A DNA stretch of 64,000 nucleotides from NORP233 sp050186825 (GTDB taxonomy: Bacteria; Planctomycetota; J058). How positions within the stretch are numbered: position 1 is the stretch's first letter; each line of letters begins with the position of its first letter. The notes below the pieces were generated by a model that saw nothing but the letters and a program-made list of their open reading frames with translations, had not been told where the DNA came from and made no database searches. This document shows, piece after piece, positions 16,780 to 26,140 of the stretch. Location: NCBI GenBank assembly GCA_050186825.1, contig JBFWYD010000037.1:1-64000 (forward strand), given 5' to 3'. Position numbers and translations under genes: made by a program.

Positions 16780-17177
16780 GCGTCGAGGCCCGGGCGCCGG
16801 GACGGCCCGCGGAGCTGCGGGCTGCGCGCGAACCCGGCGGAGTCGTCTTGCGCTGGCGTCCGCCGAGCTCGCCCGTGGGCGCGGCGAGCTACGTCGTCCT
16901 GGCGGAGGGGCACGAGCGGGAGCTCCGGGAGCTCGCGCGCGTGACCGCCCCGAGCGCGACGATCCCCGCCGGGCCCGAGGCCCGGCGCTACCTGGTGGCC
17001 GCGATCAGCGCCCACGGCGCGGTGGGGCCCCCCGCCTGGGTCGGCCTGCGTCGGCGCGCCGCGCGAGCGGAGCTCGCCCCCTCGCCCGGGTCCGAACCCG
17101 GCGCCCGGGCCGACGGGCCAGGTCCCGGCGCACGCGCCCCGGCGCCCGCCGGGTCGGCGCGGAGCGGTGGCCCATGA
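16776..17177 (+). CDS. Fibronectin type III-like fragment
   Basis: About 133 codons if started at TTG 16776, but the open frame with sensible sequence extends upstream to about 16700 (PRVLLAGPFGAAAARALSLS). The core (GVVLRWRPPSSPVG ... RRYLVAAISAHGAVGPPAWV) resembles a fibronectin type III domain, usually an extracytoplasmic binding module. A Pro/Ala/Gly tail follows. It probably forms the C-terminal part of the lipoprotein encoded just upstream. Its TGA overlaps the next gene's ATG as ATGA, so it is translationally coupled to the GNA1162-like lipoprotein. Confidence 0.5.
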   Translation: MSVEARAPGRPAELRAAREPGGVVLRWRPPSSPVGAASYVVLAEGHERELRELARVTAPSATIPAGPEARRYLVAAISAHGAVGPPAWVGLRRRAARAELAPSPGSEPGARADGPGPGARAPAPAGSARSGGP

Positions 17178-18160
17178 CGAGGCGCGCGATCCTGGCCTCG
17201 CTGCTGCTCGCCTGCGGCTGCCAGACCGTGGAGGTGGAGCGGCTGGAGCCGAGGCTGGACCTCAGGGCTCCCCTGCGCGTCGCGGCGCTCCCCTTCGAGG
17301 ATCGCGCCGCGGGCGACGTGGGGCTCGCGGTCCCCCTGGGCGCCATGATGGACCTCGTCCCCTTCATGTCCGACGACGACCTCGGCAGGGCGAAGGCGCC
17401 GGCGATCTGCCGCGACAAGCTCACGGCCAACCTGCGGCGCACGCCCCTGGAGGTCTTGCCGCCGCTGGTCGTGGACGCCCAGCTGGAGGCCGCGGGCTTG
17501 CCCTTGCCTCCGCTCTGCAGCGGAGACCGCGGCGGGTCGGCGCGGCGGGTCGGCGCGGCGCTCGGGGTGGACGTGGTCCTGTTCGGCGAGGTGGCGGAGT
17601 GGGACCGCCACTACGCCCTGGCCGCCTCCTGGGTGGCGATCTCGCTCAGGCTCGAGGCGCGCGACGGCCGCAGCGGGGAGCTGCTGTTCAAGGGCGAGGT
17701 CAGCGACGTCGAGACCGCGGGGCTCCACGAGGGCATGATCGTGACGGAGCCGGTCGAGTTCCTGGTCGTTGCGATCGGGGAGACGCTGCGCGGGCTCCGC
17801 AACACCCTCTTCGCCGAGCTGAGCGACGAGCTCTGTCGGGCCCTGGTCGAGGCGCTGCGGGGGCCGCCCGACCCGTCCGCCCCGCCGCCTCGGATCCGGC
17901 TCGCGGCCTGCAGCCTGGCGGGAGAGGAGCTGCTGGTCGTGCTGCTCGGGACCGCCGGGCAGCGCGCGACCCTGCGCCTGAAGGGTGGGCCTCCGGTGGC
18001 CCTCGTCGAGTCCAGCCCCGGCACCTATCACCGGGTGCTGTGGGCGCCGGGCGCGGCCGCGGCCGAGCCGCTCGAGCTCCAGCTCACCGACCGAAGCCTG
18101 CGCTCCGCTTCCCTCAGGCTCTGCCCCGACCTCGTGCCCCCTCCGGCCCAGCCGCGCTAG
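17174..18160 (+). CDS. GNA1162/DUF799-like lipoprotein
   Basis: 328 residues with a short lipoprotein signal (SLLLACGC). The body resembles the GNA1162 (DUF799) family of periplasmic lipoproteins related to the CsgG/TolB-N fold: LRVAALPFEDRA, then LGAMMDLVPFMS, LRRTPLEVLPP, and the diagnostic GVDVVLFGEVAEWDRHY followed by LRLEARDGRSGELLFKGE. The extra C-terminal ~80 residues are beta-rich. The family is thought to work with partner lipoproteins at the outer membrane; here the coupled partner is the FnIII-like lipoprotein. Its stop shares CTAG with the converging kinase gene. Confidence 0.72.
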   Translation: MTRRAILASLLLACGCQTVEVERLEPRLDLRAPLRVAALPFEDRAAGDVGLAVPLGAMMDLVPFMSDDDLGRAKAPAICRDKLTANLRRTPLEVLPPLVVDAQLEAAGLPLPPLCSGDRGGSARRVGAALGVDVVLFGEVAEWDRHYALAASWVAISLRLEARDGRSGELLFKGEVSDVETAGLHEGMIVTEPVEFLVVAIGETLRGLRNTLFAELSDELCRALVEALRGPPDPSAPPPRIRLAACSLAGEELLVVLLGTAGQRATLRLKGGPPVALVESSPGTYHRVLWAPGAAAAEPLELQLTDRSLRSASLRLCPDLVPPPAQPR

Positions 18161-20739
18161 CGCAGCCCGAGGGCGCGGAGCTTCTCCGCGGCCTTCGGGG
18201 CGTAGCGCGGGTCCCGCGCCGCGCGGCGGTACCAGTCGGCCGCCAGGTCCGGGGCTCCGTCCTGCGCGCAGACGTCGCCCAGCGCCAGCGCCGCGGGGGC
18301 GTGGCCGGCCTCGGCGCTCTGCGCCAGCCAGCGCTTGGCCTGGAGCACGTCCCGGGGGACGCCCGTCCCGCGCAGGAGGAGGAGCGCCAGGTTCTGCATC
18401 CCGAGCGGGTCGCCGCGCTCCGCCGCCAAGCGGTAGTAGCGCGCCGCCTCGGCCGGGGCGGGGGCGACCCCGTCGCCGCGCTCGAGCATCAGGCCCAGGT
18501 TCACCATCGAGGGCACCCAGCCGCGGTCCGCGCTCATCCGGTAGAGCGAGGCCGCGCGGGGCTTGTCCGCGGGGACGCCGTAGCGGCCGTTCTGGAGCAC
18601 CAGGCCCAGGGAGTGGAGCGCGCGCAGGTCCCCCTTCTGGGCCGCCTGGTCCAGCCTGAGCAGCCCCGCGCGCACGTCCTGCGCGACCCCGCGGCCCTCG
18701 AGCAGGGCCAGGCCGAAGCTGGTCATCCCCGCGGCGTCGCCGGCCTCGGCCGCGCGCTGGAACCAGGCCGCGGCCTGGGCCGGGTCGCGCGCGACGCCCT
18801 CGCCCTCCTGGTGGAGCTTGCCCAGCGCGCGCATCGCGGCCGTCTCGCCGGCCTCGGCCGCGCGGCGGAACCACTCCACCGCCTGCGGCAGGTCCAGGGC
18901 CACGCCCTCGCCGCGCTGGAGCGCGGCGCCGAGGTTGTGCATGCAGGGCGGGTCGCCGAGCTCCGCGCCGCGGCGGAGCCAACGCGCCGCCTCGACGGGG
19001 TCGCGCGCCGCGCCGCGGCCCTCGCCCAGGAGGATCGCCAGGTTGAAGATCGCGATCGGGTCGTCCGCGGCCGCCGCCTCGCGGAACCACGAGACCGCGC
19101 GCGCCTCGTCCCGCGCCACGCCCCCGCGCCCCTCGAGGAGCAGGAACCCGGCCTCGGACATGGAGGGCACGTGCCCGGCCGCGGCGCCCTCGAGGATCAG
19201 GCGCGCCGCGGCGGCCAGGTCGCGGGGCGCGCCGCGCCCCTCCTCGTAGAGCTTGGCGAGCAGGAAGGTGGCCTCGACCTGCCCGGCCGCGCGCGCGAGC
19301 TCGAGCCACTCGACCGCCTTCGCCGCCGCCTCGGGCGAGTTGGGCATGAGCGTGAGCGCCTCGCCGTAGGCGCACATCCCTGCGGGGTCGCGGAGCGTGG
19401 CCGCGCGCCGCAGGAGCTCTAGGCCCTGGACGTCGTCGCGGGCCACGCCGCGCCCGGCGTGGAGCAGGCGCGCGAGCGCGATCAGCGCCGGCGGGTGGTC
19501 CTGCGCCGCGGCCTCCCGCAGCAGCGCGACCGCCTCGCTCGCGCGCCCCTCGGCGAGCGCGGCCTCGGCGCGCGCCTGCAGGGCGGCGGCGCCGGCCGGC
19601 GCCGACGCGCTCGCCGCGCCCGCGGGCGACGCGCTCGCCGCGCCCGTGGGCGACGCGCCGCCAGGCGCGCCCGTGGGCGACGCGCCGCCAGGCGCGCCCG
19701 TGGGCGACGCGCCGCCAGGCGCGGGGAGGCCGGCCGCCTCCGTGGCGCTCGGGGAGGGAGCAGCGGCGAGGGGAGGCGACGGCGCGGGGCTCGGCCCCTC
19801 GCCGCCCCGCCGCGCCCACAGCGCGGCCGCCGCGCCGACCAGCGCCAGGCCGAGCGCGCTGGCCAGCGCCAGGCCGCGCGCGGCGAGCGGGCGCCCGCGC
19901 GCGGGCGCGTCGCGCGCGCAGGCGCGCAGGGCGTCGGCCAGGGCGGCCGCGTCGGCCCAGCGCGCGTCGGGGTCGCGCGCCAGGCAGGTCATGACGACCT
20001 CCTCGAGGGCGCGCGGCACGTCCTTGCGCAGCGCGCGGAGCGGCGGAGGCTCGGCCTCGACCGTCGCCCGCGCGACCTCGACCAGGCTCGCGCCCTCGAA
20101 GGGCGCCCGCCCGCAGAGGGCGGCGTAGAGGGTCGCGCCCAGCCCGTAGACGTCGGTGTGGGGCCCGATCCGCGCCAACTCGCCCGCGGCCTGCTCGGGC
20201 GCCCAGAAGCCCGGCGTGCCCTGGAGCGCGCCGGTGCGCGTCAGCTGCGCGGTGTGCTCGAGGCGGCCGAGGTCCTTGGCCATTCCGAAGTCCGTCAGCA
20301 GCGCGGCGCCCGAGGCCGCGAACAGGACGTTTCCCGGCTTGAGGTCGCGGTGCAGCACGCCCCGCCCGTGCGCGGCCGCGAGCCCCTCGGCCAGCTCGGC
20401 GCCGATCCGGGCGACCTCGCGCGGCGCGAGCGGCTCGCCGCGGCGCAGGCGGTCCTCGAGGGAGCCGCCCTCGTGCAGCTCGAGCACCAGGTAGGGGACG
20501 CCCTGCTGCTCCCCGACGTCGAGGAGCGCGACCACGTGCGGGTGGCGGACCGTCGTCAGGGCGCGCGCCTCGCGCGCGAAGCGCTGGCGCTGCGCGGGCG
20601 TCGCCGAGCGCCCCTGGACCAGGACCTTGATCGCGACGGGGCGCCCCGCGGCGTCCTCCCCGCGCAGGACCGCGCCGGCGCCCCCGCGCCCCAGCTCGCC
20701 CGTGACCCGGTAGCCACCGATCTGGGTGGGCTGGCCCAT
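18157..20739 (-). CDS. Ser/Thr protein kinase with Sel1 repeats
   Basis: 860 residues. An N-terminal Hanks-type kinase has GRGGAGAV (18-25), VAIK (Lys38), HRDLKPGN (130-137), DFG (150-152) and APE (180-182), so it should be active. A transmembrane helix (~282-305) places the rest outside the cytoplasm. A Pro/Ala/Ser linker contains repeated GASPTGAPG units (27-bp DNA repeats, about 19640-19725). The C-terminal ~470 residues are a long series of Sel1-like repeats (AxxGxxxAxxxLGxxY-type, e.g. DPIAIFNLAILLGEGRG), a likely periplasmic protein-binding superhelix. ATG start. Transmembrane signalling from an envelope ligand to a cytoplasmic kinase is inferred. Confidence 0.88.
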   Translation of the reverse strand: MGQPTQIGGYRVTGELGRGGAGAVLRGEDAAGRPVAIKVLVQGRSATPAQRQRFAREARALTTVRHPHVVALLDVGEQQGVPYLVLELHEGGSLEDRLRRGEPLAPREVARIGAELAEGLAAAHGRGVLHRDLKPGNVLFAASGAALLTDFGMAKDLGRLEHTAQLTRTGALQGTPGFWAPEQAAGELARIGPHTDVYGLGATLYAALCGRAPFEGASLVEVARATVEAEPPPLRALRKDVPRALEEVVMTCLARDPDARWADAAALADALRACARDAPARGRPLAARGLALASALGLALVGAAAALWARRGGEGPSPAPSPPLAAAPSPSATEAAGLPAPGGASPTGAPGGASPTGAPGGASPTGAASASPAGAASASAPAGAAALQARAEAALAEGRASEAVALLREAAAQDHPPALIALARLLHAGRGVARDDVQGLELLRRAATLRDPAGMCAYGEALTLMPNSPEAAAKAVEWLELARAAGQVEATFLLAKLYEEGRGAPRDLAAAARLILEGAAAGHVPSMSEAGFLLLEGRGGVARDEARAVSWFREAAAADDPIAIFNLAILLGEGRGAARDPVEAARWLRRGAELGDPPCMHNLGAALQRGEGVALDLPQAVEWFRRAAEAGETAAMRALGKLHQEGEGVARDPAQAAAWFQRAAEAGDAAGMTSFGLALLEGRGVAQDVRAGLLRLDQAAQKGDLRALHSLGLVLQNGRYGVPADKPRAASLYRMSADRGWVPSMVNLGLMLERGDGVAPAPAEAARYYRLAAERGDPLGMQNLALLLLRGTGVPRDVLQAKRWLAQSAEAGHAPAALALGDVCAQDGAPDLAADWYRRAARDPRYAPKAAEKLRALGLR

Positions 20740-20870
20740 CCGCGCGAGCTCCTGGTCGTCCGGCCGCCGGGCGACGGCTGGAGTCTACGCCCTGGGTCGG
20801 GCCCGCCGCGGGCGCCCAAAGGAGACGGGGACGGGGGCTCGCGCTCCCCGTCCCCGCGCTCAGGTCTCGC

Positions 20871-20910
20871 TCGGACTCGCGCCCGTGCCCGTGCCCGTGC
20901 CCGAGGCTCG
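20871..20910. repeat. Short CGTGCC/GGACTC hexamer block
   Basis: Three tandem CGTGCC units flanked by TCGGACTCG and GAGGCTCGG. It is the same hexamer class as at 4729-4978 and 228-262, here between the H1-like gene end and the kinase start. Confidence 0.7.
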
Positions 20911-20993
20911 GAGCGCGATCCTGGCCACGCCAGGTTCGGGCACCGCATCGCTGGGCCCGGGAGCTTCGCTCTCAGATCAAGCGGTCGCCGCTG

Positions 20994-22271
20994 TCAGTCG
21001 TCGTCGTCGAGGTCGTCGAGGTCGTCGCTCTCGGCCGCCTTCTTGCCCTTCTTCGCCGCGACCGGCGCCTTCTTCTTGCCCTTGGGGGCCGGCGCCTTGG
21101 GCTTGTCCTTGCCCTTGGCGTCCTTGCCCTTGGCGTCCTTGCCCTTGGCGTCCTTGCCCTTGGCGTCCTTGCCCTTGGGCGCGTCCTTGCCCTTGGGCGC
21201 GTCCTTGCCCTTGGGCGCGTCCTTGCCCTTCTTGCCCTTGGCGTCGGCCTTCTTGACGCGGCCGCTGGCGGCGGCCACGTCCTCGCTGTCGAGCGCGATC
21301 CCGCTGCCCAGGCCGAGGTCGTCGTCGTCGTCCTCGTCGAGGTCGCTGCCCAGGTCGTCGCTGCTCAGGCCGCGCGGCGGCGGGTCGTCGGAGCCGACCT
21401 CGTCGACCTCGAGCTCGTCCTCGTCGATCCCGCTCAGGGCCACGTCGATCGCCGAGTCGAGCTCGTCCATCGAGGCCTCGTCGTCGAGGTTCATCTCGGA
21501 GCCGGAGTCGTCCTTGGCCTTGGCGCCCTTCTTGCCCTTGGGCTCGTCCTTGGCCTTGGCGCCCTTCTTGCCCTTGGGCTCGTCCTTGGCCTTGGCGCCC
21601 TTGCCCCTGGCCTTGGCCGGCTTCGAGCTCGAGCCGCTCTCGTCGTCGTCGAGGGCGTCGAGGTCGAGCTCCTCGACCCCGTCCGAGTCGCCCGAGACCT
21701 CGCTGGCCTCGTCCGAGCCCAGCTCGCTGCCGCTGCCCAGGTCGTCGCTGCCGGAGCCCGAGGCCGACGCAGCCTTGGCCTTGCCCTTCCCCTTGGCCTT
21801 GCCCTTCCCCTTGGCCTTGCCCTTGTCCTTGCCCAGGTAGGCGTCGACGTCGAGCTTCTTGAGGACGGCCTGGATCGCCTCGTCCTGCTCGTCCTTCAGC
21901 CAGCCCTTCTCGAGCAGGAACTCGCTCACGCGGACCAGGTCGCCGCCGAGGTAGCTCTTGGCCTGGTGGGCGAGGGCCTTCTCCACCTGCTTCGCCTCGC
22001 AGAACTTGCTCTTGAGCGTGATGCGCGCGTAGAGCTTGTCCTGCATCCGGGCCTGGCGGTAGAGCCGCGCGTTCTCGACCTTGCGGGCCTCGCGGCCGGT
22101 CAGGAACTCCTTCTGGACGAGCACGTCGACCAGGCGCGGGCCCTTCTTGCCCTTCTTGCCCTTCGTGCCCTCGCGCAGCTTCTCGAGGATCTTCCAGGCC
22201 TCGTCGTGCTGCTTCTTGGTGATGAGCTCGTGGGCGAGCGCGATCTGTCCGAACTGGACGTCGGCGTCCAT
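20994..22271 (-). CDS. Two-helix-domain protein with H1-like disordered tail
   Basis: 425 residues from ATG 22271; a start at 22286 is possible but lacks a ribosome site, whereas GGGGGA precedes 22271. The N-terminal ~145 residues contain paired short helical units (FGQIALAHELITKKQHDEAW ... LVDVLVQKEFLTGREARKV), like the domain at the start of the kinase at 26141 and similar to type IV pilus/secretion ATPase N-domains. The rest is disordered: KGKGKAK blocks, acidic DDLGSGSE and DLDEDDDDD stretches, KAKDEPKGKKG repeats and about a dozen KGKDA units. The tail resembles histone-H1-like proteins but with strong acidic patches. It begins 57 bases after typA. Confidence 0.75.
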   Translation of the reverse strand: MDADVQFGQIALAHELITKKQHDEAWKILEKLREGTKGKKGKKGPRLVDVLVQKEFLTGREARKVENARLYRQARMQDKLYARITLKSKFCEAKQVEKALAHQAKSYLGGDLVRVSEFLLEKGWLKDEQDEAIQAVLKKLDVDAYLGKDKGKAKGKGKAKGKGKAKAASASGSGSDDLGSGSELGSDEASEVSGDSDGVEELDLDALDDDESGSSSKPAKARGKGAKAKDEPKGKKGAKAKDEPKGKKGAKAKDDSGSEMNLDDEASMDELDSAIDVALSGIDEDELEVDEVGSDDPPPRGLSSDDLGSDLDEDDDDDLGLGSGIALDSEDVAAASGRVKKADAKGKKGKDAPKGKDAPKGKDAPKGKDAKGKDAKGKDAKGKDAKGKDKPKAPAPKGKKKAPVAAKKGKKAAESDDLDDLDDDD

Positions 22272-22328
22272 CAGGGGGTCCCCCATCAGTGGTGATGCTG
22301 CGCGGCGGCCGCGCAGAGGGCGGAGAGC

Positions 22329-24158
<1,830 letters not shown>

Positions 24159-24505
24159 GGTGGGTGCTAGCTCGCTCGCTGGGCGCGGGCGCCGGAGCCC
24201 CTCCGGCGCAGATTGGCGCCCCGAAGCGCGCGAGATTCCCCGCCTCGCTCGATCCACGCAAGCGCCAGGAAGAGGCGGCGGGGGCGTCGCGCGTCGCAAC
24301 TCCTTACCCCGCATGGATGTGGCGGGGCGCGGTCGCCTTGCGTGGCCCAGGGCGCGGACCTAATCTGCTCGCAGCGCGGGACATGCGCGACGCAGCCCCC
24401 GCGCGGCGCCTGGAAGGCGATGCAACACGTGGGGCAGAGGCGCCGTCCTGGCCCGTGGACCGCGGCACTTCGTTGGAAGGGCGCTTTGTTGGAAGGGGGG
24501 GCGGC
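24159..24505. other. Divergent promoter region typA/prepilin
   Basis: 347 bases between typA (minus) and the prepilin-like gene (plus). GC-rich with no repeat array. A weak inverted pair CCCCGC...GCGGGG surrounds 24307-24335. No clear promoter boxes and no RNA gene are recognised. Confidence 0.4.
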
Positions 24506-26056
24506 GTGCTCCTGAAGAAGCTGAGCTGGCGTCGTCGGGGCCTGACCCTCGTCGAGCTCCTGGTGGCCGTGGCGCTGAGCGTGATCCTGATCGGGGTCAT
24601 GACCTTCGTGTGGATCCAGTCGAACGAGATCTTCACGACCCAGCTCAACCGCATCGAGACCTACCAGCGCGTGCGGAACATCCTCGACACGATCGAGCGT
24701 GACCTGGCGAACACCCAGCTCACGGGCGACATGGAGTTCTTCACCGACACCGACGGCAACGCCTTCTTCGACGACACCACCGCCAACCCGGACGTCAGGC
24801 AGCCCTCGGTGTGGGGCAAGCCCGGCTTCCGCGACCCCGGCTTCCCGCAGGACCCGCTGGTCCGCCTCGGCCAGCCCGAGTTCGCGGTCACCGGCGCGGA
24901 CGACGAGCTCAGCCTCAACAGCGGAGCCTTCATCCGCGCGCCCACGATCATCTCGCCCGAGCCCTACCTGATCGACCAGACGGACGGCTACCTCCAGGCC
25001 CGGGCCTACTGGCGCGACGAGATCTACGTCCGCTCCTTCATCACGATCGGCGACCACAACCGGCCCGCCCTGATCCACTACCGCCTGGTCCAGCCCAACG
25101 CGGGCGGGCGCTCGGTGCTGCGCCGCCGGATCTGGTTCCTGAACGCGCAGGGCCAGATGACCCAGAGCACCGACCAGGTCGACGTGCGCGCCGTCGACGT
25201 GTGCGACCTCAAGGTCAGCTTCCTGTTCAAGCTCTCGCCGAGCTTCGGCAACGCCTACCTCTACCACGCGGCGCCGGACCCCAACGCCGGCGGCGGCTAC
25301 GGCAACCAGCTCAAGGACGACCTGCTCAAGCTCGACGCCGCGCGCGGCTTCGTGAGCACCTCGAAGGGTCGGGCCGACCCCGACAGCGGCGGGCCGCAGG
25401 GCCCGATCGAGCCGCTCTCCTCGCAGCACATCGGCTTCGACAAGTGCATCCCCTTCGTCTACCAGGGCAACGCCCGCGTCGAGGAGCGCGCGCTCGGGCC
25501 GGTGGCCATGCGCACCACCTCGGGCGACGGCACCGAGGACCTGACCTCGGGCCACGACCTGACGACGGTCAACGACCTGACCCAGTACAACAACTTCGAC
25601 TTCCGCGGCGTGCGGCCGGGCACCCAGGTCCTGATGTACGGCGCGGCCGACGACGACCCCGCCCAGGCGACCGGCGCCAACCGGCTGGCGGGCGCGCGCT
25701 TCCCCCCGCGCCTGTGGACGATCGAGACGATCCCCGCCGAGGGCGGCACCGGGCTCGGTGACTCGGGCGCCTTCGTCAGCCTGCAGTTCCTGGAGAAGGT
25801 CCCCTTCGCCCGCCTGCGCAGCTCGTGGCTCGGCGCCGAGACCACCCTCGACATCGCCGACGGCGACTTCTTCAACAAGGTCACCGCGCCCAGCAAGCCC
25901 CCCGCGGGCCCCAAGCGCCAGATCACGGCCTCCTTCAACGTCCACTACCGGGTGGGCTTCCTGCCCTCGGCCTTCGTGGTCCGCCTGAGCGTGGACGATC
26001 GGCACAACCAGAAGCTGATCCCCATGGAGCGCGTGATCCGGCTGCTCCAGCAGTAG
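24506..26056 (+). CDS. Type II/IV pilin-like minor subunit (PilW/GspJ type)
   Basis: 516 residues. The prepilin cleavage/methylation motif is RRRGLTLVELLVAVAL: cleavage after the Gly, with Glu at +5. It is followed by the hydrophobic helix (LSVILIGVMTFVWI). The long, strand-rich remainder (QTDGYLQARAYWRDEIYVRS, then SFNVHYRVGFLPSAFVVRLS) fits large minor pseudopilins such as PilW/GspJ. No other pilus gene lies nearby, so it may be an orphan subunit. The GTG 24506 start gives a 10-residue leader before the cleavage site and follows GGAAGGGGGG. Confidence 0.8.
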   Translation: MLLKKLSWRRRGLTLVELLVAVALSVILIGVMTFVWIQSNEIFTTQLNRIETYQRVRNILDTIERDLANTQLTGDMEFFTDTDGNAFFDDTTANPDVRQPSVWGKPGFRDPGFPQDPLVRLGQPEFAVTGADDELSLNSGAFIRAPTIISPEPYLIDQTDGYLQARAYWRDEIYVRSFITIGDHNRPALIHYRLVQPNAGGRSVLRRRIWFLNAQGQMTQSTDQVDVRAVDVCDLKVSFLFKLSPSFGNAYLYHAAPDPNAGGGYGNQLKDDLLKLDAARGFVSTSKGRADPDSGGPQGPIEPLSSQHIGFDKCIPFVYQGNARVEERALGPVAMRTTSGDGTEDLTSGHDLTTVNDLTQYNNFDFRGVRPGTQVLMYGAADDDPAQATGANRLAGARFPPRLWTIETIPAEGGTGLGDSGAFVSLQFLEKVPFARLRSSWLGAETTLDIADGDFFNKVTAPSKPPAGPKRQITASFNVHYRVGFLPSAFVVRLSVDDRHNQKLIPMERVIRLLQQ

Positions 26057-26140
26057 CCGGAGCGCGGCAGCCCGCGCCGGCGCCCCGAGGATTTCACGGG
26101 CGCTGGCCCGGGCCAGCCCGCCTATCTATCGTGTAGCTGC

